A stretch of DNA of 64,000 bases from Marchantia polymorpha subsp. ruderalis (Eukaryota > Streptophyta > Marchantiopsida > Marchantiales > Marchantiaceae): NCBI GenBank assembly GCA_037833965.1, contig AP031353.1, forward strand, positions 25,794,501-25,858,500, given 5' to 3'. Made by a program: the position numbers and the translations under genes. The notes below the pieces were generated by a model. It was not told the origin of the DNA, did no database searches, and worked only from the letters and a program-made list of their open reading frames with translations. Positions 1 through 10,253 of this stretch are shown piece after piece. How positions within the stretch are numbered: the stretch's first letter is position 1; each line of letters begins with the position of its first letter.

Positions 1-2579
1 GCCGTGCGAGCTGACACTCCGTCAACAAACGCGTCTGTCGCACGAGCTCTTCTGACAGAATCTGATTCTGAGTTTTCTGAGACATCAAATCCTGCGTGGT
101 CTGCACCACATCCCTGGTGAGCTCTTCCACTCTATCCTTCAGCATCCTGTCGAGGGCGTGCGATTTCCTCTCAAGGTTGTACTGCCCCCATAAACAGGCA
201 TGCCTCTCCTTCAATTTCTTCAACTCCTGGTCCACCCTAGCTAGTAGCTTGCTAGTGTGGACTTTAGTGCGAGTCCACCTGCGCACTAATTTGATGTAAG
301 ATCCCGGCTGAAGTGGATCGGCGTATTTATCGATTTTGCGATCCAAGTACCTCAGCAACGGAATCACCTGCTTAGAGAGCGCCGCCGCCGGCGCTCCAAC
401 AATTTCCTCCTCCTCCTCCGCGGTATGCTCCGCTCCCGACATTGCTTCGGTGGAGCCTCCGTCGTCATCATCCGAGTGGAGGATTTCAGTCGCCATTGAT
501 GGCGTTGGCGACTGTCCCGAGTGGGGCTGCACGTCGTCGACGTGTACTGCCTGCGAGGGCACCGCTGCAGCCTCGATGCTCTTTGCCAAAATGTCTAAGG
601 CGGTGGGCGAATAAGCCCGTGCTACATCCCCGTCGCCCGCTTGTTGGTCTTCTACCGTATCCTCTCTGCCGCCGACGTCCGCCGCAGAAGGCGATCGAGC
701 GGAGGGTGTCTACGCGGGGTTCGATTGCGCATCGCGCACCGAAATTTCGTCCCGCGGACAGTCAATCCGCTCCTCCGTCAGGTGCTGCTCCCTCGATCGG
801 TCCTGCGCGGGGGCTGTGCCTGGCCTGTGCGCAGGCGCAAATGCTAGCGCCTTGTCCGCCGCAGGCGCAGCGCCGCGGACGTCTATCGCCAAAGGCGACA
901 TAGCCGGAGGCCGCTCGCCCGATGTCCCTTGGCCCTGAGGCCCTACCCGCCGATGGTGCGGCCTCCGCACGCTCCCTGCTCGCATCTCCTCGGCCCGAAG
1001 GCCCTAGCGCCGAAGGCGCAAATCGCGGCGCGTTGTGCGCCGGAGGGTCTGGCCCCGAAGGCCGGTGTCTTGTAGGCGGATCTTCCGCCGGCTCCTTCCC
1101 CTTCCTACGTTGGAACGGGGGTGATTCCTGCCTGTGCACAGGCGGCACGTGTGGAGGTGACCTGTGCACAGGCGGACTGCTTCTTCCCACGCGTAGGCGT
1201 AGGTCCACGTCCGCTTGTGGTCGTCTGTCCGTCGAGGCTCGCCTGTGCGCAGGCGGAACACCTGTCCGCAACGCACGTGGTAACTCCGGAGGCCCTTGGC
1301 CCGTAGGCGGCCTCTCGTCCGTCGAGGCTGCAACGGGGTCCGTTGCTCCTGCGGACGTCCGCGCTCGCTCGTTCTTCTCTGGCGACGCACTTCCTTTCTC
1401 CGTCGCAATCGTCGCCGTGTCCGCGCTGCTGGCTGGTAACACAAGCCTGCGCGCCTTCTGCTTCGGCCGGCTGTACGATTCGTACAACGGCCGCGGTCGA
1501 ATGGGAGCAGTGGGTTCTTGATGCTGCTCCTCTTCGGACTCTTCTCTCCATCGCCGCTTCCGCGGCACTCTTGCTGCAGGAGTATTTCTCCCTTCGTCCC
1601 TCCGCCTTGACGGAGTAGAAGTCGGCGACTCCTCTGCATCAGTGTCGACCTCATTCTCCCGCACATACCTCCCGGGATGGTCGACGGACAACGGCGGAAA
1701 ATGAGCAAGCTCCGCCGCGGTCAAACAATTTTGCTGTCGATAAAAATTGATGAGGAAAGGAGAGAGATGATTTAGAGTTCCCCCCTTCTCCTCAAAAGCG
1801 TGCTGTCGCATCACCCTGTGATGGATGCTCGCCCAGTGAATTGGAGTTCCCTCGATGATGCACTCCACAAAAGAGACCTGCCACAATGTGATGTAGCAAG
1901 CGCGGTGTGGCTGCAGTAATTGCAGCAGCGCCGTAGCCAAAGTTCGGCGGAATCGATCCTTGTAATCGCGGGTCTTGTACCCATTCTTGGTAGACTTCCC
2001 TTTCTTGAACAGCTCCACAAATTGCGCTTCTTCCTGCTTGGTCACCTTGACGCTCTCACTATCGAAGAAGAGGTGCCCTGGCATGCCGGCACATCTCCCC
2101 AATGCCTGCGCCCAATCTTGGACCGTCCACCGATCGACATGCGGACGCAATCCGCGCGAAGGTGGACCCTGTGGCTCTAGCCACTCGCGCACCATATCCA
2201 CACAGATGTAGTTCCATCCCCATAGCAAGAAATCGAGCTTTCTTGCTATCAGGCGCTCCTCGAAAGCGCGCAGCCCGTTCTGTGATAGTCGGAGCGGCAG
2301 CATCCGCAATCGGCCCAGTCTCGTCATTGCGTTCTTGGAGTTCGCCTGCTTGCTAATTCTCCTTCCGCTCCGCTCGAGCTCCTTTCTTCCCCGGCCAACT
2401 CTAATCTCCCGCAATTCCAAATCACGCGCACTCACTTCTCCCTCAATCACCAAGAAATCCTCTGCGCGGCGATGTCGAGAATGCTTAGCAGCCAGCAGGT
2501 GGACGCGCGCAGCTCGCACTAGAGAATGGAATCGCGAATTCAAGAATGGGACGCTCTCCGCCTCCCGGTCGAAGGTCAT
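1..2579 (-). pseudogene. LTR-encoded protein, subfamily B copy (partial, broken)
   Basis: Unknown-function protein encoded inside the LTR. The conserved start shared with other subfamilies is the Met at about 2327 (followed by TRLGRLRMLPLRL). In subfamily B the frame also stays open about 84 residues upstream, to 2579. The N-terminal domain shows the family signatures: WGWN, RPHVDRW, LGRCAG, the KNGYKTRDYKDR stretch, a W in GTPIHWA, and LNHLSPFLINFYR. The middle is rich in Arg, Pro, Ser, Thr and Glu and is full of translated GC palindromes. The leftmost 300 bases encode the coiled-coil part. The copy is a fossil with a few breaks and runs off the window. Confidence 0.75.
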
Positions 2580-2866
2580 GGTCGGCTCTTGCTCGTGAAG
2601 GACGACTCAATTGATGGCCGCGCCGGCTCTACGCTGAAACGGTCTCCGCTCTCACGCGCGGCTTCACGCTCCGCCGTCGTCGATTAAACTCTCACGCTCG
2701 AATTGGCGAATTTGAACTCCGCGAGCGTACTACGCCGCGGACATGGGTGCGCAGCGCCGAAGGCGGATTTTCCGCCTTGCGCGGTACACTTGTTCGTACC
2801 GCCCCTCAGCCAATCCTCCTCTGCCTCGGCGCGTGTGTCCGCATGTCGGACAAAAGTTCAACTCCC

Positions 2867-3374
2867 GCCTGCGCGCAGGCGGACTCCTTGGCGGACTCTC
2901 CGCCGGCGCGGAACTTCACCCGCCTGTGCACAAGCGACCTGTGCGCAGGCGAAGTCCGTCCACGTTGATGCGATGGCGCGAAAGGTGTTGACCGCGGTCA
3001 ACCGACCCCGTCCAGACTGTCCGTTCCTTGTCTCTCCGTCGGCGCTCTCGCCGCCGCAACTCCGTCCGTCCAAGAGCGCATCCATCCGTCTCGTCCGTAC
3101 AGTCCGTACGGTCCGTACGGATTTTACTATTCTGGCGGCTCCTTGCTCGTCCGCGGCGTTGCGCTAGCGCAGAAGGCGCCGTACAGTTTCTACCTCACAA
3201 GGCGCGTTTCTAGGGCCCAAGGCGGATTTCCCGCCGACGCCGAAGCGCCTGTGCACAGGCGCACGCCTGTGCATAGACGAACTTCGCGCCTACCTCAAAA
3301 CCCTATTTCGCCTGTGCGCAGGCGAACTTCCTCCGTCCGCGCATAGGACAAAACTTCTCCGCCTGTGCGTAGGC
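2867..3374. repeat. Cluster of 14-16 bp GC palindromes
   Basis: Perfect or near-perfect palindromes of the form GCCTGNGCNCAGGC recur here: gcctgcgcgcaggc at 2867, gcctgtgcacaggc at 3247, gcctgtgcgcaggc at 3310 and gcctgtgcgtaggc at 3361. The centre varies (gcgc, gcac, gcgt) while the GCCT/AGGC arms hold. The same class is clustered at the same place in the other B LTRs. Copies also lie at 1130-1143, 1161-1172 and 1241-1254. Confidence 0.8.
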
Positions 3375-3440
3375 GAAGAGCTGAGTATCTTACAACCTTC
3401 ATAACTCCCGGAGTCCTTATCCGTTGTTGGCGTTCTTGGG

Positions 3441-3477
3441 CTCGTTGGAATCAGCGCGTCGAGCTCTTTCCAACGAG
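3441..3477. repeat. Inverted-repeat module ctcgttggaa...ttccaacgag
   Basis: Ten-base arms (3441-3450 and 3468-3477) are separated by 17 bases and flanked by a well conserved stretch (gagtccttatccg before; accctaactaagtcaagg after). The same module, often with exact arms, occurs at 37936-37972, 50788-50824, 57687-57723 and 57957-57993, with looser copies near 9296, 14435, 25089, 29900, 31145, 31397 and 53530. It marks the first kilobase of every LTR subfamily here. Its role is unknown. Confidence 0.8.
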
Positions 3478-3789
3478 ACCCTAACTAAGTCAAGGTGTCC
3501 GGGGGTTGACCTAAATATGAAGGATTTCCCTACCGCCGCGGACGCAGCGCCGAAGGCGGATTTTGCGCCTTGCGCTGTAGGGATCCTAACTGCAGAGCTC
3601 GCAGGGAGGGTGGTGCCCTTCCTTACTGTTGCACCCAACTCCTAGATTCTACAAGGTTCCTCGAGAATCTCTGCGATCTTCCGAATTCACTCTGTTTTGA
3701 TGCACCGAAGGCTATTTACATTGCTGCCGGGGTATACTTTTCCAAAAATGTTTTAATTTCCTCAAAATTACCAAAAGTGGGGTACCACA

Positions 3790-5965
3790 CTCTGTCATTG
3801 ACTATCTCTAGTGGACACCCGTAGCGTGTGATGATCGATTCGAATAAGAAGGTTGCTACTGTCGCTGCGTCGTCCTTCCGTGTAGCCTCGGCCTCCACCA
3901 TCTTGGTCGCATAGTCCGTGGCTACCAATATGTAGCGCCTGCGAGTGTGTCTAATGACAGGTTGTATGGGTCCTACGAAGTCGATTCCCCATTTTTCAAA
4001 TGGTGCCAAGGGCATGATCGGTGTCAGAGGCCATCTTGTGGTCGGTGTCGGTCTTCCCGTCCTCTAGCAGCTATCACATTTGCGAATGTAGTCGTGTACA
4101 TCTTTAAACATCGTCGGCTAACAGTATCCTGCATTCACAATTTTGGTCACCGTATTCGTGGTGGCGTAATGACCACCAGCGTCTTCTGTGTGCATTGCTC
4201 TAACAACACCATGAACTTCGGACTCCTCTAAGCATCTGCACAGCCTCTCATCGACCATCTTCTTGAATAAGACTCCCTGTTGGAGCGGGTAAGGTCCAGC
4301 TTTATGCACGAAGACTGTTCGCTGCTCAACATCCAATCCTTCTGGACATTGGAGTGTGAGCAGAAACCTGTACAGGTCCGCATACCTAGACTCATGGCTG
4401 GCGGACAACTGAAAAAGTTGTTCGGCGAGGAAATCATCCACTACTTCTTCTTCTATGGGTTCGGTCCATAGTCTGGAGAGGTAGTCCGCGTTCTCGTGGT
4501 GAGCGCCCTTCCTAGTCTGCACAGTGTAGGTGAATTCCTGCAGTAGTAGTACCCACCTGGCAATACGTCCGGACAGATCCGCCTTCTTCACTAGGTGCTG
4601 TAATGCGTAGTGATCCACATGAAACACAAACTCATAGCAGATCAAATAATGCTTGAACTTCTTACAGGAGTATACCATTCCCAACGCCTCCCTCTCAGTT
4701 GTTGTGTACTTCTTCTCTGCTACTGACAACTGACGGCTCGCGAAGTAAATCGGGTAGTCCTTGTCGTCCTTCTGACTGAGAACTACTCCGATTGCAAATG
4801 CCGACGTGTCTACATAGACATGGAAGGGTCGGTTCCAATCCGGGCTTCTCAGAACCGGAGCAGTCGTCAGTTTAGCTTTGAGAGTTTCAAAGGCTAGCTG
4901 TTGCTCCTTGCCCCACACATAGGGCTCCTCCTTCTTAAGCAGCTTTGTCAGATCGGCTGCCAAGATTGCGTACATATTTATGAACCTTCTGTAATAGCCC
5001 ACATGGCCAAGAAAGGCTCTCAACTCGCGCAGGTTCGTCGGCGGCTGAAGTTCGAGAATAATCTTTACCTTCTCGACATCCACCGCAATGCCGTCGGACG
5101 AAACTCTGTGCCCCACCAGTATCCCGCTGGTCATAAAGAAAAAACACTTCTCAGGGTGCAAGGACAAGCTGCTTTCCCGACATCGGTCAAACGTCTGCCG
5201 AAGGTGGCTAAGGTGCTCCGACCTCTTACCGAAGACACAGAAGTCATAGATGAAAATTTCCAGGAACTTTCTCAGGTGCTCTTGGAAGATGTTTGTCATC
5301 ATCCGCTGGAACGTAGCCGGCGCGTTGCACAACCCGAAAGGCATCTTGTGGTAAGCGTAGGTTCTCCAGTCAGTCGTGAAGGTCGTTTTGTGCTTGTCCT
5401 GTTCTCTGATGAACACCTGGTTGTATCCGGAGAACCCGTCTAGAAAACTGTAGCACTCATGCCCTGCGACATGATCCAAAATGGAGTCCGTAAAAGGGAG
5501 AGGGTGATGGTCCTTGCGCGTTGCTGCGTTTAGCTTTCGGAAGTCCTGGCACACCCGAATCTTACCTGTCAGTTTCTTGGGCACGATTACAATTGATGAG
5601 ACCCACTCGCTACTGAGTACCGGGTAAATGATCCTCGCGCTCAGATACTTATCGATTTCGTCCTTCACCAACAATGAATATTTTGGGTAGCCTATATTGG
5701 CGTTGGCGAACCGGAACTGCATCGTCCAACAAGTCGATCCTGTGCTCTCCATACTTTGCAGGTATGCCTTTCATATCTTCAATCTTCCATGCGAAGACAT
5801 CCTCATACAGGCGAAGAAACGCCTGTACCCTCTTCAATTCTTCTCCTTGCACCTGGCTTGACACTTTCAAGCCTTTGTCTAGACTGAGCTGCAGTTTGCG
5901 ACAGTCACTTGGATCGACACTCCCTTCTGTGTGACAGATCTCGCTTCTGCCCAGTCCCACTGTTA
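3790..5965 (-). pseudogene. pol: pol of element 2 (RT, RNase H, partial integrase), broken
   Basis: Remains of the polymerase polyprotein on the minus strand. Recognisable are the RT palm (VCQDFRKLNA, FLDGFSGYNQ, MPFGLCNAPATFQR), the RNase H start YVDTSAFAIGVVL and the TEREALGMVYSCKKF stretch, then the integrase zinc-binding region and the first catalytic Asp in WGIDFVGPI. The code stops at the inserted LTR, shortly after the second catalytic region. Relative to the complete element's pol it lacks the integrase C-terminus. It is a fossil with a few breaks. Family: Athila/Tat-like Ty3/gypsy, judged from the RT motifs. Confidence 0.88.
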
Positions 5966-8758
5966 ATTGCTATTCGTCGTCCGGATGCACATCGTCCCCT
6001 TCCTCCTCAATGGAGCAGCAAGTGACGTAACCCACAAACTCATCTGACATCTCCGTATTTGAAGGGTACGACGAGTTGCTCTCCCCTCCAGTCGTGTAAC
6101 CTGAGCTGGTCGATGGTGTTTCGCCCTCGTGTGGTACCTTGGTCCATGGCACGGTAACGACAGTCGGAGGGTCCGAAGGGTTTCGGAACTGCAATCTCTT
6201 CCTCCTCCAGTCACACCTTGCTTTGGCGTCGTATAGCCAAGGTCTGCCAAGCAGCACATCGTAACCTTTCTTCATCAGGGGCTGCAATACTATGTATGAT
6301 AGTTGGAAGTCCACTCCTCCAATGTTGGTTCGCACATTGCTCAACATGCCCAGCGGCATTCTGCGCGTTTGATCGGCCAGCCGCAACACTCTGGTTGTAG
6401 GCTCGAAGGTCTGGAACCCCAAGGAGTTCGCCGTCTCCTCCGTCATGATGTTAACGCCCGAACCGGAGTCCACTGGTACCTTCTGTATGACGCAGCCTCC
6501 GATTTCCACTTCGATCTCCGTAGGTCCTAGGTCTCCTCCCTCCACTCTGTATACCGCCGGAAGCTTTTCTTTTCGGGGTTTGCGCGGTCGGCGCAACGAA
6601 AGCATCAGCATCTTGCGGTACGTCTTATTATCCTCCAACAGCTGGTTAAGGAAATATTTGCTCTCTGTCTCCCTATGTCCTCCACTATGTCGTAAGAAGT
6701 GCTTGAGGTCACACCCGCCACCCTTTCTGTAGTTGCCGTCGGAAGTGTTGTAGAGGGCCTAGCCGCCCTCCGATCGTCGGATATTGCTCCGGCGCTCAGT
6801 GCTTCCTTGATGAGGTGGCTTACCTCATCCTTGATGTCCGGAAGGTAGTCGCGGTTCCGGACCTCGTCTGAGGTCCCGTCCGCCTTCTCTGAGTTTAGCG
6901 CCGACTGGATGTTCTGCATCGCCGAAGGCGTACCCGGTGTTTTGCTTCGGCTAGACTTCTCCTCTTCTTTAGACTTCCTTCCCTCTGCCTTACGGTCGAG
7001 CCGGCGAGTGTCCTTGTGGTCCTCTCCCCTCCTCTTCGAACTTCGGGTCTCTACCCGTCCGCACATCACTTCTTCCTCCGGCCATACTTCGTCTTCTTCA
7101 ATTGGGTCCGAGCCCAGGTCTACCTGATTGACCTGCACATCTTCCTTGACAGGTGTCGTCACAAAACGCACGGTTAGCCTGGCGACTGGTGGCTGATCAC
7201 ATTCGACCGCCGTGTGTCCTGCTTTCCTGCAGTTGCTGCACATCGGTACATACCCAGTTTGTTTCTTCGGGTGAGGGCAGCTCGGCGAGTAGTGTCCCAC
7301 CTCCCCGCAGTTATAGCAAGCTTGCGGTGGAGGTCGGTTGAAGGTGCCGGGAGGTGCCATGCGCCTCTGTGGGAGCGAAGTCGCCATCTCTCTTGGATTG
7401 AACCGCGGTATATGCACAGGTGGGATCGGAGTCGTAGCCGGAGCTGATTGAACCGCATAGGCTGTGTCCTCACTCGGCTCACAATAATAAATGGGGCTCT
7501 CCCACTGTGGTGCCCATTCAACCATATTCACTGGGTAAGTCGGGCGAGTGGCTATGCACTCCGTGTTGGCATGTCCCACTTGTCCGCACGTAGTACACCA
7601 AAGGTTCGCTCGCAGTCTCGCAGGTGATTTACGCCGGTCTTGGCCTCCCACTACATGAACTTTCAGATCCGCAAAATTCTTCACCAGGTTGTCCACCTTG
7701 GCTGCGATGTCCCCTTGACCCTTCCCTAGGGTTCCCCTACCCCGATCTTTCTTCTTCGTCGCACTGCATTTCTTCTTCTGTCTCTCCTCCTCCGAAGACG
7801 ACGAGTCCTCTTCTTCCTCCGAGGAAGAACTCGCTTCGGATGAGCGTGATTCTTCTGATGAGGAAGGCGACTCCCTTCTCTTCCGACGTCCGCCTTGCGA
7901 TTTCTTCTTCGTCGACCGTCGGTCGCTTCTTCGAGTGTCAAGGGTTGACGTCTCAAAGGACTCCGCCGAAGCTATCACATCTTGGATGGTGTCAGCCTTG
8001 CCCCTCCTGCAGAAGGTCTCCATTTCTCTTGTTAGCCCTGTCACATACCAGTCCACTGCTTGTTGTACCGAAAAAGGTTCTCCTAGGCCTGTCTTGGGAA
8101 TTCGATCTAGGAGGTCTTGGAATCTCTCCGTACAGTCTCAAAGATTCTCCTTCCGTTCGCGTCGAAGATTTTGAAGTCGGGTCAGCACTCGACTGTCATA
8201 TCCGAGTTCGCGAAACCGCCTCAAAAACTTCTCCTTGAGCTGAGCCCAAGTCCGGATGCCAGTGGGGTCGGTACTCTCATGATTATACCAGCTACGAGCT
8301 CTCTTGCGCAGCAGGCTAGGAAAGATTCGCAATCTGCCTTCATCACTGGTCTCGCGATTGGTGATGGAGACAGACTCGAAGAGCTTTATGTATGAATCTG
8401 CATCATCGTCGTCGCCCGTTCCCTTGTACCTTGGATACGAATGTTTTGTGAAAGGTTGGGAAAACACCTTGCAGAGATTGGCTTGAGGGTCTGCCATTGG
8501 TGATCCTGTCAACGGACTGCTCCTAGGTTGGCCTAACCCAGGAAGAGTTCCTGTCGGAGGGATTTCCAATAGAACCGTTAGCTCAATGCTCGCAGTAGCT
8601 TGGCTTCCAGCAGTCGGCGATGGCGATCTTTCTGCAGAGTTCTCACCTTGAGTCTTCTTTTTAGTTCGCCGCTTTTCTTCTACGGCTTTTTCCGAATCTC
8701 GACAGAGCTTACGTGTGGCTCTCGCACTCAGTTCGCCCACACCATCGTTCGTCGACAT
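5966..8758 (-). pseudogene. gag: gag-protease of element 2, broken
   Basis: The minus-strand frame starts at 8758 (MSTNDGVGELSARATRKL), matching the start of gag in the complete element. It holds the capsid-like region (HSYPRYKG, SWYNHES, LKEKFLRRFRELGYDSR), a Ser/Glu-rich tract with basic stretches, three CCHC zinc knuckles (CTTCGQVGHANTEC, CYNCGEVGHYSPSC, CSNCRKAGHTAVEC) and an aspartic protease with VDSGSGVNIM and DVLLGRPWLY. It ends where the pol phase begins, in the same read-through-like context as in the complete element. Fossil with one or two breaks. Confidence 0.88.
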
Positions 8759-8800
8759 TCACCGAGCGTTGCTGCTCAAGTACTCTGGTGCTGACGCACT

Positions 8801-8819
8801 GTCCCCGGCAGCGGCGACA
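8801..8819 (-). other. Primer-binding site of element 2
   Basis: On the minus strand this reads tgtcgccgctgccggggac, one base different from the site in the complete element. It lies just inside the LTR end (TGTAATAACCC from 8843) and resembles the tRNA-Asp-type primer site of plant Athila/Tat elements. Confidence 0.8.
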
Positions 8820-8842
8820 AAAAGAAGTTGTCGGCTCCTTAT

Positions 8843-8878
8843 GTAATAACCCACCAAAGGCTAAAACTGCAGTATGGT
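8843..8878 (-). mobile_element. 5' LTR of element 2, first fragment (LTR 3' end)
   Basis: Minus-strand end of an A-type LTR: tgtaataacccaccaaagg is the reverse complement of the ...cctttggtgggttattaca ending. It is cut at 8878 by the solo LTR and resumes at 13774. Confidence 0.85.
8874..8878. repeat. Target-site duplication, left copy (solo LTR)
   Basis: atggt here and atagt at 13774-13778 flank the solo LTR, one base different. Five bases is the usual length for Ty3/gypsy integration. Confidence 0.65.
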
Positions 8879-10253
8879 TGTGGTAACACACTTTTTGTTT
8901 TTTTGCAGAATTTAAACAATTTTAGAAAACAAGTACCGAAGCAGTGTCTGTAGTTAGAAAAGGGTACGTTAAATAGAGTGGATTGAGGAGATCGTCACGA
9001 GGTCACGAAGAATCGCGAAGTCGGATGTACCAGCGCCAAATATCTTCGGCGCCTTCGGCAAAAGCTCCTTTTCTGAGGTGTCTCTACTCACGCGCTTCCA
9101 GCGTTTAAGGAAGCTACGCTTCCGGCGCAGACACCTCCGGAGGAGATTTTGCTAAAGACGTCAGAAGAACGGCACGGACCTCTGAAGACTTCCGACCATG
9201 AGTGCGCCTTCGGCGATGCGCCGCTAGCGCGGAAAGGGAAACCTTCATAACGATCGGAATACACGGTAGTTCCAGTTGGTTGAAGTTGCATTGGAAAGAG
9301 CTCGGGACGCTCGTCCTAACGAGCCCAAGAGCGTCGGAGATGGATCAGGGACGAAGAAGTTATGAGCATCGGAAAACTAGTAGCCGGACATGCGCCGTTC
9401 GCGCTAGGGTTCACAGTCGGAAAGGACTCCCGTACGCCTTCGGCGATGCGCCTTTGGCGGAATCACGCGCTCATGGGAGGAAATCAACTCAGAGTCGGAA
9501 GCGCCTTTGGCGGCTGCGCAACGGAAGAAAAGCGCCGGCCGGATGTACGCCTCCGACGTGGCGCTGATAGGCGGATGCGCTGGCATGATTTGCGCTGGAA
9601 TGATTTGCGCCAGCAGGATATGCGCCGTCAGCAAAAGACAGGCAGAACGGACAAAACAAGTGGTACAAATACGCGCCGGCGTAATTCGCGCCGACTGGAT
9701 GTGCGCCTCCAGCAAGGCGCCGACGGATAAGGAACACGCCAGCGGCGACGCGCCTCCGGTGATGGTCGGGTTAGGAAAAGACAACATAGCCGACGCATAC
9801 ACTGCGGCGAACTCGAGTCCGGAAGACGGTGGCGTCGGGAGAATTCAACATTCACGCATGCGAATGCGCGCAGTGCGGAGACGTGAATTCGAGCATGCAA
9901 GGGCGAACCGTTAGGCCGTATAGCCGGCTGCGTAAATTGTAACCAGTAAGAACGTTGGACGATCTTGAATTCGGAGAAGAAAAGACTGCTCTCCAGTCTC
10001 ATTCTCTCATTCTTGATTTTGCGATTTCCAGCTTCCAAGATTACGCGCAAGGGCGGAGAGACTTGCAGTGAGAGGAGAGAGTGCGGAGACGAGTTGCGCA
10101 AGGATCTTGACAGACCTTGGAGAGAATTTGCAAGTAGCGAACTTGAGCGCAAGAAGAGAGAGTGATTGCAGTCAGTGCTGGAGCGGCCGACGCGCAGCGG
10201 CGATTGTGAGAGAGCGAGCGGAAGGGAGAACGTCTGTGTGTGCAGGAAACGCA

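Larger units (their letters stand above)
1..3789 (-). mobile_element. LTR of subfamily B, left part outside window
   Basis: On the minus strand the LTR begins at 3789 with TGTGGTACC, the same start seen at 38284 and 51139 (minus) and at 29589 and 63691 (plus). It abuts integrase code of the neighbouring element in mid-gene, so it was inserted there. From right to left it holds the LTR start, an inverted-repeat module (3441-3477), a cluster of short GC palindromes (2867-3374) and the LTR-encoded frame (from 2579 leftward). The left end is outside the window, so neither the duplication at its ends nor whether it is solo or part of a full element can be told. Confidence 0.85.
3790..8842 (-). mobile_element. 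Interior of an A-type Ty3/gypsy element (element 2), broken
   Basis: Read on the minus strand: primer-binding site (8801-8819), gag with zinc knuckles, protease, reverse transcriptase, RNase H and the first half of integrase. A subfamily B LTR then interrupts it at 3789/3790, and the rest would lie left of the window. Protein sequence is close to that of the complete element at 14006-29540, so it is the same family. The 5' LTR of this element is scattered over 8843-8878, 13774-14005 and 29541-29588 by later insertions. It is a fossil with about four breaks. Confidence 0.9.

Noticed and set aside
2867-3374. Palindrome cluster as a CRISPR array
   Set aside because: Units are 14-16 bases, spacing is irregular, orientation is symmetrical, and the context is a eukaryotic LTR; no cas genes.
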